From Halorhabdus utahensis DSM 12940 (GTDB lineage: Archaea; Halobacteriota; Halobacteria; Halobacteriales; Haloarculaceae), in contig NC_013158.1 of assembly GCF_000023945.1 (NCBI RefSeq), forward strand, positions 1,612,001-1,676,000: a stretch of DNA of 64,000 nt. Reading direction: 5' to 3'. A program made the translations under genes and the position numbers. The notes beneath the pieces are model-generated. The model searched no databases, was not told the DNA's origin, and was given only the letters and a program-made list of their open reading frames with translations. Positions 1-7,462 of the stretch are shown one piece after another; positions within the stretch are counted from its first letter, which is position 1, and every line of letters starts with the position of its first letter.

Positions 1-116
1 CATTAGGCCCTAGCCAAACGGGGACAATGCATGTGATCACACCGTCTGGCGGCGAAACTACGTGGACGCTCGTCGTGCCAGACTCACTGGAAGGCAAAGA
101 GAAGGTCGAGATCTGA
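1..116 (+). CDS. C-terminal end of an unidentified protein (5' end outside window)
   Basis: An open frame enters from the left edge and ends at the TGA at 114-116. The roughly 37 visible residues include GGETTWTLVVPDSL and end in EGKEKVEI. They contain no zinc, membrane or catalytic motif. The alternating hydrophobic/polar pattern would suit a beta-rich exported or pilin-like tail, but that is inference. An internal ATG at 27 could in principle start a 29-residue peptide; a truncated larger gene is more likely. The next gene, on the same strand, has its own TATA-like box. Confidence 0.45.
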   Translation, partial: LGPSQTGTMHVITPSGGETTWTLVVPDSLEGKEKVEI

Positions 117-281
117 ATGGGGAAACTCGAACTGGGTGTCAGCTCCGTCGGTGTGACCAGCGATCTTTCAGTATCTCACAGCGGTGAGAGGTTCAGATCC
201 AATCGGCTCTCAGGACACCCTCGACCCAGCCTGACCCGGACCCACTCGAGGTGCCAACAAGATGGCTGGGTGCCGTCTGAC

Positions 282-292
282 AAATAATTAAG
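282..292 (+). promoter_or_regulatory. TATA-like box of the RHH regulator gene
   Basis: The AT-rich run aaataattaag lies in GC-rich DNA about 30 nt before the ATG at 320. The spacing suits a leaderless or near-leaderless haloarchaeal transcript and supports ATG 320 over the in-frame TTG at 308. Confidence 0.5.
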
Positions 293-319
293 TAGGTGGG
301 CAAATGATTGTCGCCAACC

Positions 320-751
320 ATGAGTAACAAGAACAAGACTATCTCCTTTCGGGTCAGCGAGGAGAAGTTCGAGACCCTCCGGGAGATCGCCGAGGAGCGC
401 GATATCTCGCTGTCGGCCGTCTTCCGGGACTACGTCGACATGCTCGTCGACCACAGCGGGAAAGTCGAGGTCGTCCCGGAGCACGAACTCAGCGGTGAAG
501 CCGAGAGCGACGACGAGACGTTCCCGCCGCAAGTCGAGGTTCCCAAGTCGTTCATCCGAGAGCACGAACGCCTCGAACTCGAATCCGACCACCTCCGGGA
601 GCAACTCGAGGAGTACAAACGCTACGTGACGAAACTCCGCGAGGAGGTCAACGGCGACGACGAGGACATCATCCAGCTCGAAGACCTCGATGGGGAGCAA
701 GAGGACGAGGAATCCGCCTATCGGATCGGCGAGTTCGACGAGCCGGTCTGA
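320..751 (+). CDS. Ribbon-helix-helix (CopG/CdrL-like) DNA-binding protein
   Basis: A 143-residue acidic protein. Residues 1-45 look like a ribbon-helix-helix fold: a short strand (KTISFRVS) followed by two helices (EKFETLREIAEERD, LSAVFRDYVDML). The rest is acidic and includes a predicted coiled coil around residues 80-115 (heptads in the ERLELESDHLREQLEEYKR region), which could support oligomerisation. The family binds DNA as a dimer through the N-terminal strand. The layout of RHH plus acidic coiled tail resembles haloarchaeal CdrL-type regulators, but I cannot confirm orthology and no ftsZ gene is adjacent. Its convergent neighbour begins 9 nt past the stop. Confidence 0.8.
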   Translation: MSNKNKTISFRVSEEKFETLREIAEERDISLSAVFRDYVDMLVDHSGKVEVVPEHELSGEAESDDETFPPQVEVPKSFIREHERLELESDHLREQLEEYKRYVTKLREEVNGDDEDIIQLEDLDGEQEDEESAYRIGEFDEPV

Positions 752-759
752 CCGCTTCG

Positions 760-1326
760 CTACAGTAACTGCTCGCGTCTGTTCTGTGCTTCTCTGGCGA
801 CGTTCGTCTCTCCCTCGACGTCCGCCAACGATTCGACGGCTTCCAGCGTCCGGACCCCGCTATCCAGAAACGAGAGCACGTCGCCCGGGTAGGCATACAG
901 CATGTAGTCGTCGCCCATCACGTCGACGATGGCATCGGGGCCCAGGCCGTCAGCGCGCAACTCCAGCAGATAGCGAACGAACTTCTCCTCGGGGTGGCCA
1001 CAGTGGGGGGCCGACTGGCAGTCACAGTCCATGAAGTCCTCGGCGAAATCCAGCACCCGGTCCTGGGTCGCGTCGTTGAGTTTGCCCAGGTTCTCGCCGT
1101 GAAAGAGGACGTCCAGCGTCGCGCCGGCGAAGGCACTCTTCGGGAAGGAGGTCTCCAGTTGGGAGACGAGCTGGCGGTGGTTCTTGACGTAGATCTTGTC
1201 GGTGATCGCCACGACGACCGATATGAGGGGATAGCGAGCCAAAAGCGTCTCGGAATGCGCGCTGCCATGCGACCCCCAGCCCGAATCTCGATTATATTCC
1301 GAGGATCCCTTCGACGAGTTCGCCAA
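760..1326 (-). CDS. DUF5814-like C-terminal helicase-associated domain, probably a 5'-truncated gene
   Basis: From about residue 35 the frame encodes a compact conserved-looking domain: SVVVAITDKIYVKNHRQLV, then FPKSAFAGATLDVLFHGEN, a Cys/His cluster CDCQSAPHCGH, and DDYMLYAYPGDVLSFLD. I recall this as the C-terminal module (DUF5814) of a haloarchaeal DEAD/DEAH helicase; that is memory of the family, not a search. No helicase motif is present, the only upstream start is a TTG, and the first 35 codons overlap the 3' end of the upstream membrane-protein gene by 35 nt. There is no ATG or GTG before the domain. It is therefore probably a remnant or a poorly expressed orphan domain. No internal stop is present. 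Confidence 0.6.
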   Translation of the reverse strand: MANSSKGSSEYNRDSGWGSHGSAHSETLLARYPLISVVVAITDKIYVKNHRQLVSQLETSFPKSAFAGATLDVLFHGENLGKLNDATQDRVLDFAEDFMDCDCQSAPHCGHPEEKFVRYLLELRADGLGPDAIVDVMGDDYMLYAYPGDVLSFLDSGVRTLEAVESLADVEGETNVAREAQNRREQLL

Positions 1327-1576
1327 TCCACTCCAACAATTCCCCGGCGAAATCCTGGTATTCGGGAACGAATATTTCGAGCAAACCGACCGTGAGCAAC
1401 CCCGCGGGGATGCTCAATCCGAAAACAGCCAGCAATATCAGTCCGTAATTCGACTGGTCGAGCTGGATGGATACCCACCCAGTGCCGCCATGTTCGTCGA
1501 TGGCGTCAGTCGTTTTCTGTGCCGGTTCGAACTGGTGGTCAGTTTCTTCTTCTTCCGGTGGCGAATACGAACTCAT
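1292..1576 (-). CDS. Small single-span membrane protein, unknown function
   Basis: A 94-residue protein. An acidic N-terminal tail (SSYSPPEEEETDHQFEPAQ) is followed by one hydrophobic helix at about residues 48-70 (YGLILLAVFGLSIPAGLLTV) and an amphipathic C-terminus (GELLEWIGELVEGILGI). There is no signal-peptidase or lipobox motif, so the protein is probably membrane-anchored with a cytoplasmic acidic tail. Start is the ATG at 1576. Its 3' end overlaps the following truncated domain gene. I do not recognise the family. Confidence 0.65.
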   Translation of the reverse strand: MSSYSPPEEEETDHQFEPAQKTTDAIDEHGGTGWVSIQLDQSNYGLILLAVFGLSIPAGLLTVGLLEIFVPEYQDFAGELLEWIGELVEGILGI

Positions 1577-2024
1577 TGTCTCTGCCTCCGCCGTCCGTTC
1601 GTTTTCGTCTGCCCACCTGTCCAGGCCTTGTTGCCTGGTCTCATGAGTCTCGGTTTGGATGGAATTCTGAAAAGTGTTCGGCTGATTTTCACGTCGTCTT
1701 GGGTGTATGCGAGCCGGGGGACGGTCAGCGACGCTATCTCCACCGGTGCCAGCAAGAGTACTGTGTCACCATCGTAACAATTGATATGTCGCTTGGGACG
1801 TCACTCCCCCCGGTGACGACCGCTGCAATACCTCCATTCCGCCGTCACTGTGAGCAAGCATTGTCTGACAAGTGATGTAATCTCTGTATGTGTCTCTGAG
1901 TGTGATTTCAGACTGAACGATTTCAAAAACGCATCACGACACTCGATTTCAACATTTGAACAGGTCCATTGACGGCAATTAACGAACGTGAAAACACCTA
2001 TTCACCGGTGAACGATGCGCACTG
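1577..2024. other. Intergenic, no convincing gene
   Basis: About 450 bases between the divergent small membrane protein and pilin genes. Short ORFs here lack the acidic amino-acid composition of real genes in this genome. The right half becomes AT-rich towards the pilin promoter. I see no RNA gene or repeat. Confidence 0.5.
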
Positions 2025-2025
2025 G

Positions 2026-2034
2026 TTTTTATAC
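2026..2034 (+). promoter_or_regulatory. TATA box of the type IV pilin gene
   Basis: The run tttttatac is centred about 27 nt before the ATG at 2057, the expected spacing for a leaderless haloarchaeal transcript. Confidence 0.65.
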
Positions 2035-2056
2035 CTGGTATCATTCGTGATAGTGT

Positions 2057-2467
2057 ATGGATCCAAAAGGATTCCTGTTGGACGAAGATCGGGGCGTATC
2101 ACCAGTTATCGGCGTCATCCTGATGGTCGCTATCACGGTGATCCTCGCGGCCGTGATCGCGACGTTCGTGATGAACATGGGGCCGACCGAGACCACGATG
2201 CCCAACGCGCAGTGGAACTTTGACGAGGATAGTAGTGGTAATGTCGTTATCGAACACAACGGTGGCGGTGAAGTCGATCCGAGCAATATCCAGATTAAGC
2301 ATGATGGTGGTACCACCGCCGGTACCGCTAGTAGTGCCTTCGGATCAACGGAGATAACAGCAGGTACCAAGACCAGTGCTCTTTCCCATGGTGGAAATGA
2401 AGTCCAGATCATCTGGGAGAACCCCGATTCGGGCGAGACTCAGATCATGGCCTCCTGGGAACCATAA
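2057..2467 (+). CDS. Type IV pilin (archaeal PilA-like)
   Basis: A 136-residue prepilin. A short charged leader ends in EDRG and is followed by the class III pilin core VSPVIGVILMVAITVILAA. The prepilin peptidase (PibD) site is predicted between Gly13 and Val14. The hydrophobic helix forms the pilus core and membrane anchor; the remaining ~100 residues are a polar, Gly/Thr/Asn-rich beta domain on the pilus surface. Length and the leader-core motif match haloarchaeal adhesion pilins. It is a lone gene with no pilB/pilC assembly gene nearby, as is common for dispersed haloarchaeal pilin genes. Start chosen from the TATA spacing. Confidence 0.9.
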   Translation: MDPKGFLLDEDRGVSPVIGVILMVAITVILAAVIATFVMNMGPTETTMPNAQWNFDEDSSGNVVIEHNGGGEVDPSNIQIKHDGGTTAGTASSAFGSTEITAGTKTSALSHGGNEVQIIWENPDSGETQIMASWEP

Positions 2468-2488
2468 GGCTGTAGCCGCCTTCTTCCG

Positions 2489-2496
2489 TTTTTTTT
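2489..2496 (+). terminator. Oligo-T terminator after the pilin gene
   Basis: A run of eight T lies 22 nt after the pilin stop in GC-rich DNA, typical of archaeal intrinsic termination. Confidence 0.55.
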
Positions 2497-2619
2497 CGCC
2501 TGTCCGTGACCAACTGGTCTCTCGATCGCGAAAGCCGTCTGCGAGGAACTTCCGATCACGCTACTGGCTGTACTTGGCGATGAGTCCGTGACACACGCTC
2601 TTCGGCCACAAACCGGACG

Positions 2620-2818
2620 CCAACTAGCGATTCTGAAACTACCCCGCGGTGTTTACATACGCGCTGTTCGATGCTGAATCTGGGCCGGGACGTCCCCCCT
2701 GTCGCCGGCCCTGGATGGTCCTCGATTCTCATCGGGTTTCCATTCCACCACGGTGTCTCGAACGAGTTCCCCCCGAACTCGTCCACCATCAATTGCTGTC
2801 CGCCGGGCTCTGCCCGGT
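2620..2818 (-). ncRNA. Candidate structured non-coding RNA, unidentified
   Basis: This part of the 680-base gap between pilin and tRNA-His has no coding signal but dense potential structure on the minus strand. Visible there are CCGGGCAGAGCCCGG at the likely 5' end, an 8-bp stem (ACGAGTTC with GAACTCGT), a GNRA-type loop hairpin (CGAT-GAGA-ATCG), and GGGCCGG pairing with CCGGCCC. On that strand a TATA-like aaattag (around 2829-2836) lies about 25 nt upstream. I looked for RNase P and SRP RNA signatures and did not find them. The ends are guesses. Confidence 0.28.
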
Positions 2819-3151
2819 ACCCCCTTTCCTAATTTATCGATTCCGATGAGCGTGCCATCCTATCTCGGGCCCGCGCCCGAGCCATGACGAACGTCCCCGT
2901 TAGAAGTGGGTCGCCCGATGAATCCCAACGGAACGCCGACCAATGACGACTCAAATTCCCGCTTTGCCGTGACTGAGTCCCGTCCGAAGGAGCTGCATGT
3001 CTGCGATGTACCAACTCGTAGGGACACTGGATGTCCTACCGGACTGTGCCGAAGAACTATCGACGATTTCTATCGGGACCGGGGTACAGCAGTCCGGCTG
3101 AGTCGTAACGTATTTGAACGACAGCTAGGTAGTTAAGGTTGCTCTCAGCGT

Positions 3152-3224
3152 GTCCGGGTTGGGGTAGTGGTTATCCTTCAGCCTTGTGGAGGCTGAGAGG
3201 CGGGTTCGATTCTCGCACCCGGAC
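3152..3224 (+). tRNA. tRNA-His (GTG)
   Basis: A 73-base cloverleaf. The seven-pair acceptor stem is tccgggt (3153-3159) with acccgga (3217-3223). The extra encoded G at position -1 (3152) pairs with C73 (3224), the His identity element. The anticodon stem is cagcc/ggctg (3179-3183, 3191-3195) with loop ttgtgga; anticodon GTG is at 3186-3188. The T arm is gcggg-ttcgatt-ctcgc. There is no intron and no encoded CCA. Confidence 0.95.
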
Positions 3225-3234
3225 CTTTATTTCA

Positions 3235-3265
3235 AGCTCCAGAAAAATGAATTATATCTGGAGCT
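3235..3265. repeat. 9-bp inverted repeat with AT-rich loop downstream of tRNA-His
   Basis: agctccaga (3235-3243) and tctggagct (3257-3265) are perfect inverted arms separated by a 13-base AT-rich loop. The element lies 10 nt after tRNA-His and about 40 nt before the HNH gene start. It could terminate the tRNA transcript or act as an operator for the HNH gene. Confidence 0.6.
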
Positions 3266-3306
3266 GACGGCGCTCGTTTATCACACAATGCGGGGCCACA
3301 GTCCTC

Positions 3307-4140
3307 ATGCACGAATTTCAGTGTCCGAGTTGTACCCGTGTGTTTGAGACGAAGCGTGGTCTTGGTGTCCATCATAGCCGTAGTCATGGTGAACGACTGC
3401 CGAATCGGGACTGTGCTGAATGCGGTGAGCAGTTTTACTGTGAATACGAGAGAAAATACTGTTCGGAAGAGTGCCGATCAATGGCGGTATCATTCGCAGG
3501 CGAACAAAACCCGAACTACTCCGGCGGGAAAGAGACGACGACCTGCGACAATTGTGGCACGGAATTTGAGTACTATCCCTCGGAAAAGGAAGGGGTGGTA
3601 TGCAGCACTTGCGTCGAATCCGTTTCGTGGCGGGAATTACCCGATATCGACGGATCGGCCAATCCACGCTGGACCGGTGGGAAAGTGACGGTATCGTGTG
3701 ATGTCTGCGGGACGACTGTCGAACGGTATCCCAGCGAGATGCAGGGAGAAGTAACTCTCTGTAGTCGAGACTGCCACCACGAATGGCTCTCTGACGCTTT
3801 CAGCGGTGATGGTCATCCAAACTGGCGGGGCGGCGACACCGGAAACTACGGTCAGGGATGGAACGCAGTCCGACGTGAAGCGCTCGAACGCGATGAATAC
3901 GAGTGTGTCCACTGTGGAACGGGGTCCGACAGTCTCGGTCGGAATCCCGATGTCCACCATATCGTTCCGGTTCGAGCTTTTGTCACGTCAGATAGACATG
4001 AGAAAACAGACGCCCACACCATCGACAATGTGGTTTCCTTGTGCCCGTCCTGCCATCGCCGGGCGGAGTTCGGACATATCGACGCGGCTGTACTCCGAAC
4101 GGAAGCAAACATCGATAATTCGGACCGATCTTCCCGCTGA
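3307..4140 (+). CDS. HNH endonuclease with zinc fingers and NPNxxGG-type repeats
   Basis: A 277-residue protein. The N-terminus is a C2H2-like finger (FQCPSCTRVFETKRGLGVHH). Further CxxC pairs follow (CAECGEQF, CDNCGTEF, CDVCGTTV) alternating with three short motifs, NPNYSGGK, NPRWTGGK and HPNWRGGD, of the kind found between modules of phage and homing HNH nucleases (NUMOD3-like). The C-terminal HNH domain (about residues 185-265) has YECVHCG, the catalytic VHHIVPV, and the closing CPSCHRRAE zinc pair. These nucleases cut DNA using the HNH metal site. Position directly after tRNA-His suggests a mobile or defence role (inference). Start ATG 3307; a TATA-like gtttatca lies at about 3275-3282. 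Confidence 0.85.
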   Translation: MHEFQCPSCTRVFETKRGLGVHHSRSHGERLPNRDCAECGEQFYCEYERKYCSEECRSMAVSFAGEQNPNYSGGKETTTCDNCGTEFEYYPSEKEGVVCSTCVESVSWRELPDIDGSANPRWTGGKVTVSCDVCGTTVERYPSEMQGEVTLCSRDCHHEWLSDAFSGDGHPNWRGGDTGNYGQGWNAVRREALERDEYECVHCGTGSDSLGRNPDVHHIVPVRAFVTSDRHEKTDAHTIDNVVSLCPSCHRRAEFGHIDAAVLRTEANIDNSDRSSR

Positions 4141-4256
4141 TGTCCAGAGGGTGATGGTCGGAACTAGGTTTATCTATCCAATTGTTTGATAAATGGCCCC
4201 TCTCGAAGAATAGTGCTAACCGCAATCTCTCCCAGTTCTGGCTCCTCTCGCTCGCA

Positions 4257-4628
4257 TTAGTCGCTCATCGTTCCGAGCAGCCAGCCGACTGTAACGCCGA
4301 GGACAACCGCCCCGAGCAGTCGCTGCCGGTCGTCGACCCGGACGAATCGCGTGTTCTCGTCGGTGATCTCGAGGGCTCCAATCGGCTTCGCTACGACGCC
4401 GCCCCCACCGCCACCGCCCGAACCGTGCTCGGCCGGGGCGTCCTCGCTGTCCCCGTTCACCCCGCTACTGGACCCTTCGCCGAATCCGCCGCCGAAGCCG
4501 TAGGCGACGCGAGCGACGGGCACCACGGTCCGATCGTCGCGCTCGATCGGCTCGCCGTAGACACGTTCGACACCGGCACTGTCTCTGATCGTCTCGACCG
4601 CCGTCGTGACTGCGTCGGGGAGTTCCAT
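4257..4628 (-). CDS. GerW (YtfJ) family protein
   Basis: A 123-residue protein. The N-terminal half (VERVYGEPIERDDRTVVPVA followed by RVAYGFGGGFG) and the Gly-rich linker followed by VVAKPIGALEITDENTRFV match the GerW/YtfJ fold known from Bacillus sporulation and widespread in non-sporulating prokaryotes. A C-terminal hydrophobic helix (RLLGAVVLGVTVGWLLG) probably anchors it in the membrane. Start MELPDAV at 4628 was chosen over an upstream extension that lacks the family pattern. It is divergent from leuS. The archaeal function is unknown. Confidence 0.8.
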   Translation of the reverse strand: MELPDAVTTAVETIRDSAGVERVYGEPIERDDRTVVPVARVAYGFGGGFGEGSSSGVNGDSEDAPAEHGSGGGGGGGVVAKPIGALEITDENTRFVRVDDRQRLLGAVVLGVTVGWLLGTMSD

Positions 4629-4757
4629 GGTGGCGCGACGTACCGCGGTCGAATAACGATTGCCCAACCGCCGACACGTCAGTGGCCGTGCGGGGATCTG
4701 ATGGTCGACCCCGGAAGAGAAAGGTATAGCAGTATCCCCCTCTCAGATGGGGCCAAG

Positions 4758-7427
4758 ATGGCCACAGAGCACGATCAGCGCGAGCGCGGGTTCGATCACA
4801 CGGAGATCGAACCTGCCTGGCAGGACGAATGGGACGAGGCGGACGTCTTCCGCATCCCGGACGACGCCGAGGATCCGGCGTACGTCCTGGCGATGTTCCC
4901 CTACACGTCGGGGAACCTCCACATGGGTCACGTCCGCAATTACACGATCACGGACGCCTACGCCCGCTTCGAGCGACTGCGCGGCGAGGACGTTCTCCAC
5001 CCGATGGGGTGGGACTCATTCGGCCTGCCGGCCGAGAACGCCGCCGAGGAACGCGACACCAACCCCAGAGACTGGACGATGGACTGCATCGACTCGATGA
5101 CCGAACAGTTCAAATCCATGGGCTTTGGCTACGACTGGGAGCGGGAGATCACCACCTGCGATCCCGACTACTACCGCTGGAACCAGTGGCTGTTCAAACG
5201 GTTCCGCGAAGAGGGGCTGGTCGAGCGCCAGGCGTCCGAGTTGAACTGGTGTCCCTCCTGTGAGACCGTGCTGGCGGACGAACAGGTCGAAGGCGAAGAC
5301 GAGGTGTGCTGGCGGTGTGAGACGCCGATCGACACCCGCGAGATGGACCAGTGGTTCCTCACGATCACCGACTACGCCGAGGAGCTGTTCGAGGCCCTCG
5401 ACGAGCTGGATGGGTGGCCCAACAACGTCCGGGAGATGCAGCGCAACTGGATCGGTAAACAGGAGGGCGCGAGCGTGGCCTTCGAAATCCCTGGGTATGG
5501 TGAGGTGGACATCTTCACGACCCGTCTCGATACAATCTACGGCGCGACGTATTTCTCGCTCGCGCCGGGCCACCCCGTCGCCCGGGAGATCGCCGACGAC
5601 AACGACGAGGTCGCCGAGTACATCGAGATGGCCGAAGCGGCCGAGGAAGACGACCTCGACGTCACCTCGGGCGTGTTCACCGGCGAGTACGCGATCAACC
5701 CCGCGACGGGCGAGGAGATCCCGGTCTACGTCGCCGACTACGTGCTGACGGACATCGGAACCGGTGCGCTGTACGCGGTGCCTGCACACGACGACCGCGA
5801 CCACGAGTTCGCGACGGCCCACGACATCCCGATTCAGCAGGTCGTCGAACCCACGGAAGACGCCGGTGTCGATCCCGAAGACATCGACGTTCAGGAGGCT
5901 GCCTACACCGAGGACGGTGTGCTCGTCAACAGCGGCGAGTTCGACGGCCTGACGAGCGAAGAGGCCCGCGAGCGGTTCGTCGAGGAATTCGACGGCGAGG
6001 CCCGCACGGAGTACAACCTGCGCGACTGGGGTATCTCCCGGCAGCGTTACTGGGGCACCCCGATCCCGATGATCCACTGCGACGACTGTGGCTATGTCGA
6101 GGTGCCCGACGAGGACCTGCCGGTCGAGCTCCCGGAGTTCGTCCAGACGACGGGCAACCCGCTGGACGCCGCCGAGGAGTGGAAGTCCGTCGACTGTCCC
6201 GACTGCGGCGGCCCCGCACACCGGGAGACGGACACGATGGACACCTTCGTCGACTCCTCGTGGTACTTCCTGCGCTTCCTCTCGCCGGATCTGGACGACG
6301 CGCCGTTCGATACCGAGCGGGCCGACGACTGGATGCCGGTCGACCAGTACGTCGGTGGCATCGAGCACGCCGTGATGCACCTGCTGTACGCGCGGTTCTT
6401 CACGAAGGTGCTGGACGACGTAGACCTGCTCGATGGCGTCCGCGAGCCTTTCGAGAACCTCACCAACCAGGGGATGGTGCTCGGCGAAGACGGCAACAAG
6501 ATGTCTAAGTCCGGGGATAACGGCGTCTCACCGGCGCGCATCGTCGAGGAGTACGGCGCCGACACCGCCCGGCTGTTCATCATGGAGGCCGCCCAGCCGG
6601 AGAAGGAGTTCGCCTGGAGCGCCGAAGGTGTCCAGTCAGCCTCCGACTTTTTACAGAGTCTCTACACAGTCGCGTCCGAGTATGCAGCGGGTGACGTCTC
6701 AACTGGTGACGACGGGACTATCGCCGAGTATGTTGACCGCGAGATCGCGGCGACGGCCGCCAAGGCGACAGAGGAGTACGAAGACTTCCGGTTCAATCAC
6801 GCACTGCAGGCCGTCCGGGAACTCGTCTCGTTGCTGCGCCGGTACCGGGACGTGACGGCCGTCGATCCCGATACCTTCGAGGATGGGTTGGTGACGGCGA
6901 CGAAGCTGCTTGCGCCCGTCGCCCCCCACGTCGGCGAGGAGATTTGGGAGGAACTCGGTGGCGAGGGCCTGCTGGCCGAGGCCGGCTGGCCGGAGAGCGA
7001 GGCACCGACCGATTACGATCTCGAACGTCGCCTGATCGAGGACACCCGCGAGGACGTCCGGGACATCGTCGAGACGGTCGGCATCGAGGATCCCGATGCG
7101 ATCACGCTCGGGGTTGCCCCTGCCTGGAAACACACGGTCGCAGACGTCGCCCGCGACGCGGACAACGTCGTCCCGGCCGTCATGCAAAACGAGAATCTCC
7201 AGCAATATGGCGAAGATGCCGCCGACTTCGCGAAGGAACTCGCCGGCCGAGGCCACGTCGAGGAGTTCTTGGCTCCCCAAAGCGAGCAGGCGGCGCTCGA
7301 ACGAGCCGCCTGGTTGATCGAAGGTGAGTTCGACGCCGACGTCACGGTGCGTTCCGCCGCCGACGCGCCCGACGACCTGGCCGGCAACGCCGAACCCGGT
7401 CGCCCGGCGATCGACATCGCGGAGTGA
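4758..7427 (+). CDS. leuS: Leucyl-tRNA synthetase (bacterial type)
   Basis: An 889-residue class I synthetase charging tRNA-Leu. The HIGH-type signature is GNLHMGHVRNYTITDAYAR near residue 55, followed by GWDSFGLPAENAA. A zinc-like CPSCETVLADEQV region, the editing (CP1) domain in the middle third, the TMDTFVDSSWYFLRF segment, and the KMSKS loop NKMSKSGDN near residue 585 follow. The C-terminal anticodon-binding region is complete. The motif set is that of bacterial rather than archaeal/eukaryotic LeuRS, a known feature of Halobacteria. Start ATG 4758 (MATEHDQ) follows a TATA-like ggtatagc about 30 nt upstream, so the transcript is almost leaderless. Confidence 0.95.
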   Translation: MATEHDQRERGFDHTEIEPAWQDEWDEADVFRIPDDAEDPAYVLAMFPYTSGNLHMGHVRNYTITDAYARFERLRGEDVLHPMGWDSFGLPAENAAEERDTNPRDWTMDCIDSMTEQFKSMGFGYDWEREITTCDPDYYRWNQWLFKRFREEGLVERQASELNWCPSCETVLADEQVEGEDEVCWRCETPIDTREMDQWFLTITDYAEELFEALDELDGWPNNVREMQRNWIGKQEGASVAFEIPGYGEVDIFTTRLDTIYGATYFSLAPGHPVAREIADDNDEVAEYIEMAEAAEEDDLDVTSGVFTGEYAINPATGEEIPVYVADYVLTDIGTGALYAVPAHDDRDHEFATAHDIPIQQVVEPTEDAGVDPEDIDVQEAAYTEDGVLVNSGEFDGLTSEEARERFVEEFDGEARTEYNLRDWGISRQRYWGTPIPMIHCDDCGYVEVPDEDLPVELPEFVQTTGNPLDAAEEWKSVDCPDCGGPAHRETDTMDTFVDSSWYFLRFLSPDLDDAPFDTERADDWMPVDQYVGGIEHAVMHLLYARFFTKVLDDVDLLDGVREPFENLTNQGMVLGEDGNKMSKSGDNGVSPARIVEEYGADTARLFIMEAAQPEKEFAWSAEGVQSASDFLQSLYTVASEYAAGDVSTGDDGTIAEYVDREIAATAAKATEEYEDFRFNHALQAVRELVSLLRRYRDVTAVDPDTFEDGLVTATKLLAPVAPHVGEEIWEELGGEGLLAEAGWPESEAPTDYDLERRLIEDTREDVRDIVETVGIEDPDAITLGVAPAWKHTVADVARDADNVVPAVMQNENLQQYGEDAADFAKELAGRGHVEEFLAPQSEQAALERAAWLIEGEFDADVTVRSAADAPDDLAGNAEPGRPAIDIAE

Positions 7428-7462
7428 CGGAATCAGGATTCTGGAACCGAAGTGACCGCGGG

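Noticed and set aside
2906-3136. 76-codon frame before tRNA-His
   Set aside because: Neutral composition, no promoter spacing and no recognisable motif; not enough to call a gene.
5016-6380. 454-codon minus-strand frame across leuS
   Set aside because: Shadow of leuS; no motif, unlike the clear synthetase on the plus strand.
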